From Candidatus Poseidoniales archaeon (GTDB taxonomy: Archaea > Thermoplasmatota > Poseidoniia > Poseidoniales > Poseidoniaceae), in NCBI GenBank assembly GCA_012959845.1, contig DUCL01000075.1:1-5096 (forward strand): DNA of 5,096 bases, in the 5' to 3' direction. The notes beneath the pieces were generated by a model, which did no database searches, was not told the DNA's origin, and saw only the letters and a list, made by a program, of their open reading frames with translations. Shown piece by piece: positions 4,995-5,096 of the stretch (position 1 is the first letter of the stretch; every line of letters starts with the position of its first letter). Made by a program: the position numbers and the translations under genes.

Positions 4995-5096
4995 ATGGCT
5001 ATTGAAGTCGAACACAGACAAGTGATTGTCATTGGCGCAGGTCCAGCAGGTAGTGCTTGTGCCCAAAAACTATCAGAATCAGGCGTCGATGTGTTA
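4995..5096 (+). CDS. N-terminus of FAD-dependent oxidoreductase, probably geranylgeranyl reductase family, 3' truncated
   Basis: The first 34 residues run to the window edge. After a short polar start comes the classic dinucleotide-binding strand-turn-helix: 'VIVIGAGPAGSACAQKL' (10-26), GxGxxG with the extra 'PAGSxxA' typical of FAD-binding reductases, then 'GVDVL' leading into the second strand. Geranylgeranyl reductases begin in just this way and use FAD to saturate the isoprenoid chains of archaeal lipids. Placement 4 bp after a prenyl diphosphate synthase supports that reading. The fragment alone cannot exclude other FAD enzymes such as a halogenase- or monooxygenase-like protein, because all substrate-specific parts lie outside. 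Confidence 0.7.
   Translation, partial: MAIEVEHRQVIVIGAGPAGSACAQKLSESGVDVL

Noticed and set aside
1..5096. CRISPR array, mobile element, tRNA or defence system
   Set aside because: I looked for regularly spaced direct repeats, terminal inverted repeats with a transposase, and tRNA cloverleaf or CCA-end patterns. None was evident on either strand.

Overview
The window looks like chromosomal DNA from an archaeon, most likely a planktonic euryarchaeote of the Marine Group II/Poseidoniales type. That placement is an inference. It rests on an isoprenoid-lipid gene pair (trans-prenyl diphosphate synthase followed at once by an FAD/geranylgeranyl-reductase-like protein), the C-terminus of an archaeal type II/IV secretion ATPase, archaeal-style GGTG/GGTGA Shine-Dalgarno sites, TATA-like boxes, and an AT-rich, gene-dense layout. 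No rRNA, tRNA, CRISPR array, insertion sequence or integrase is visible.

Layout from left to right: (1) 1-245 (+), the tail of a GspE/FlaI/VirB11-like ATPase. (2) 251-2023 (-), a 590-residue protein with three tandem SAP-like motifs, an acidic linker, a long helical region and a C-terminal coiled coil; its stop lies 5 bp from that of gene 1. (3) 2024-2203, a divergent promoter region with a perfect GC-rich hairpin and repeated CGTCA/TGACG half-sites. (4) 2204-2833 (+), a 209-residue helical protein of unknown family. (5) 2803-3924 (-), a 373-residue protein that follows the hydroxymethylbilane synthase (HemC) fold but lacks the key catalytic residues and carries an extra C-terminal helical domain; it overlaps gene 4 tail to tail by 31 bp. 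(6) 3925-4048, a second divergent promoter region. (7) 4049-4990 (+), a trans-isoprenyl diphosphate synthase. (8) 4995-5096 (+), the N-terminus of an FAD-dependent reductase, truncated by the window edge.

Genes 7 and 8 form a readable operon: prenyl-chain synthesis followed by probable chain saturation, as in archaeal membrane lipid (or quinone) production. Genes 2, 4 and 5 are the unfamiliar part. The SAP-motif protein and its divergently transcribed neighbour appear to share a short recurring 'DL...G-Y/F/L-D-V/L' motif, seen three times in the former and once in the latter. This suggests a common fold or a joint function. The HemC-like protein looks like a pseudoenzyme. Whether these three act together is not shown by the sequence; shared motifs and packing only make it worth testing.
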